Origin: Sodiomyces alkalinus F11
Taxonomy: Eukaryota > Ascomycota > Sordariomycetes > Glomerellales > Plectosphaerellaceae
Direction of reading: 5' to 3'
Assembly: GCF_003711515.1 (NCBI RefSeq)
Contig: NW_021167086.1
Span: 1,263,149-1,327,148 of the forward strand
Length of the DNA: 64,000 nucleotides
This document shows, piece by piece, positions 61,931 to 64,000 of this stretch (its first letter is position 1; each line of letters opens with the position of its first letter). Below the pieces are notes generated by a model that was not told the DNA's origin, did no database searches, and saw only the letters and a program-made list of their open reading frames with translations. Made by a program: the position numbers and the translations under genes.

Positions 61931-64000
61931 GTTATTCCGACTGGGCCAATCGTTTATTCCGACTGGGGTCCAAGTGCCGACAGCTGACAGAACTGCCGAC
62001 TAACCTGTCAGAGTTAATTAAGGGCTTATCTCAGGCGCTAGTAAGGAATACTATTTTACTAGTAAAATGATAGGGCCCGCCAAGTATAATAAGCTACTAA
62101 AGTACACACCTATTTTATATATACACTTCGAGTATCTAAATATAAAGATATAGTAGTGGAGAATTAATTAAAGCGTAAATATAAACTAAACCACTATAAT
62201 AACTAGCACGATAACTCTATTTTCTAAGAATAGATAGCATCGCCTTTATTTCCTCTATCTCTTTTTTATCTTCCTGCCGACTAAGAGCATCTTATTTAGC
62301 GCTCCTTAATAACGTATCTATTTTACTCTTAAACGTAGCAGAAATAAGCTCTAAATTATACGCCTCCGGGTTAGGCTTATCTATTAACTCTATAGCCTCG
62401 AAAACTTGGGCAGACTACTAAGGAACCTATATACCCGCCTTATATAGGGTTAGAGCAGGGGGGGCCGTTAGTAGTAGGAGGGTACGGGGGGGGCCGTTAG
62501 TAGTGGGAGGGTAGTAGGGTGGTATAGTATCGCGTTACTCTTCTATAGCCGCGATTTTAAAGGCTAAAGGAAGCCGTTTAGTACTATTCTTCCTTTCGCC
62601 CTTTTTCTTCCCCGTATTAGATATCTTAATAGCGCCTTTTAGCCGGCCTTTTCCGCGTACCGTTATCGGCTCTAAGGGCCTAAGGCTTAGAGGCAGAAGC
62701 GTAGTACTAGTAGTTATATCTTAACGATTCTATTACTAGTGCCGATTAATTAAGGTTATACTAATCGGCTCGGTATCGCGGCGGTAATGAAATAGTATAT
62801 ACTAGCAAGGTAACCCTAAAGAGATCGTTATAGTATAAGGACTAGAGGGCCTTAGCGGCGGCCTAGGTAACTAGTCTCTATATACCTTTTCTAGGGTTAA
62901 AAGCTTGAATTTTAGCCGTTTAAGAGCTTATAGAATAATTTACTAGTTAATAAGGCTAAAGAAAACTCTATTAGTAGGGAATTCCACTTTATTAACTCGG
63001 CGTTATCTCTCTAAAAAGAGGTCCGCCCGTCAGTTACTCTAATATAACCGTAGGCTACGGAAAATAGTGGTTAGATTGCCTATAAAGATATAGAGATACC
63101 GCTTAAGGCTAGTGTATAAAGACTCTATAATAGAGGTAGTTCGGTTACTAAATAAGGTATAGTATTTAAGAAGTAATCTATACTCTTCTCTTTAAAGGGA
63201 CTAATCTAAGCACTTAGGGTATAATTAACTACGTTTTCTGGGTGCTTAGCTTATTACTAGAAACTTTAGACTCGATCCGTGAATACCTCGACTATTAGAC
63301 TTAAAATTAATACGTTCTAGTCCTTTAAAAAGACATAAAACGAAGGGTAGAGTTTAACCCTGCTACTAGCTAGCCTTATAGGCTTAGGAAAAAAGCCTTT
63401 AGTCTTTACTAGTATATTTATATTAATATACTAATAGTATAGAATATTAGAAACCGAGCTTAAGGTTATATAGGATTTAAGGGTATTTATTAAGGTAAGC
63501 TCCTGGTTTATAATAATATATCGCGGTAACTATAAACCCTTACTTAAAAGATACTCTATTAAAGCCTCGAGTGCCTAAGTATATTAGTGCTCCTTTTCGT
63601 TATCTAGGAAAACGATCGTAATTAAGAAGGATCTACGTAGCGGCGATATCCTATAGAGATTAAGAAGCGGTATCTTAAACTTACTAGTCTTATAGATTAC
63701 GTCGATAATAAGAATATCGGGGGCTTATTATATAAGGGAGATTACTGATTTAGGCACGATAAAGAGATACTAGAGTCGGCCTAGTTAATTGCGTTAATCG
63801 CGAAAAAAGAAGCTATCTTCGGTATTAAGTTATTAGTAAGTTAGTATATAGTTAAGTATTAAGGGCAGGAGATAAACTCACTTCGTAAAGCTACTAAATT
63901 AGAGTCCTACTAGCGAGCTCCTCCTAGCAGTAACGAGTAAGTAGGTCTATGATATCCGACCTTATAATCTATCGAACTATATCTTTTTACTAACCTGAAG
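61931..64000 (-). mobile_element. MULE DNA transposon, minus strand, runs off the window
   Basis: The left terminus begins GTTATTCCGACTGGGCCAAT and repeats TTATTCCGACTGGGG, like the terminus at ~25750. Minus-strand translation from about 63720 reads DILIIDVIYKTSKFKIPLLN (first catalytic Asp block), then VFLDNEKEH, IIINQELTLINTL and, lower, FSNRTTSIIESLYTLALSG, the conserved 'NRTTS.vEs.H' segment of MULE transposases. Stops are TAA/TAG only in these segments. The N-terminus and right TIR lie beyond the window. RIP composition starts around 62010. Confidence 0.85.

Noticed and set aside
61931..64000. Starship captain (DUF3435 tyrosine recombinase)
   Set aside because: Translation shows MULE transposase blocks (YKT..F.PLLN, NRTTS..ES), not tyrosine-recombinase motifs.

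Overview
The window is nuclear DNA of a filamentous ascomycete (Pezizomycotina; species not determined). The evidence is small spliceosomal introns (58-95 bp, GT..AG, CTAAC/CTGAC-like branch sites), an intron-bearing tRNA, the fungal gene set (B-type cyclin, mitochondrial uL2, Cch1 calcium channel, fungal PHD/DDT-like protein, Ste11-type HMG protein), and long transposon blocks with the mark of repeat-induced point mutation (RIP). In those blocks CpA/TpG is rare, TpA is very common, and reading frames are broken almost only by TAA/TAG where Gln or Trp codons are expected.

Four gene islands alternate with five transposon blocks; roughly 60% of the window is transposon. Block 1 (1-~4755) holds a LINE with a (TAA)n tail. 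Island 1 (~4756-8672) holds cyclin B (minus). Block 2 (8673-~14180) holds a complete Mutator-like element (MULE) with ~100-bp terminal inverted repeats, then unidentified decayed repeats. Island 2 (~14180-25550) holds mitochondrial ribosomal protein L2 (plus), a small conserved-looking protein (minus), an intron-containing tRNA-Arg(ACG) (plus), and the calcium channel gene cch1 (minus, five exons). Block 3 (~25550-38491) is a nest: a MULE is split by a 2.06-kb gag-only LTR element (X), X's 3' LTR is split by a 4.84-kb LTR element (Y), and a third LTR element (Z) also hits the MULE. It contains a 10-N assembly gap inside a (TAA)n run. Island 3 (~38492-43714) holds a PHD-finger/DDT-like chromatin protein (plus). 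Block 4 (43715-57099) holds a 927-bp TIR element (A), an 8.08-kb Ty3/gypsy chromovirus (minus) with two 376-bp LTRs, minisatellites, a 226-bp MITE, and a second copy of the TIR element (B) carrying two further insertions. Island 4 (~57100-61930) holds an HMG-box transcription factor gene (plus). Block 5 (61931-end) is a MULE (minus) running off the window.

The host genes are unrelated housekeeping or regulatory genes, not a cluster: cell cycle, mitochondrial translation, tRNA, calcium entry, chromatin and probably sexual development. No secondary-metabolite cluster, CRISPR or Starship-type captain was recognised. The most unusual material is in the transposon blocks: datable nesting with target-site duplications, a 2-kb gag-only LTR element, and a 4.8-kb LTR family (Y/Z) whose ~485-codon frame I cannot assign to any retroelement domain.
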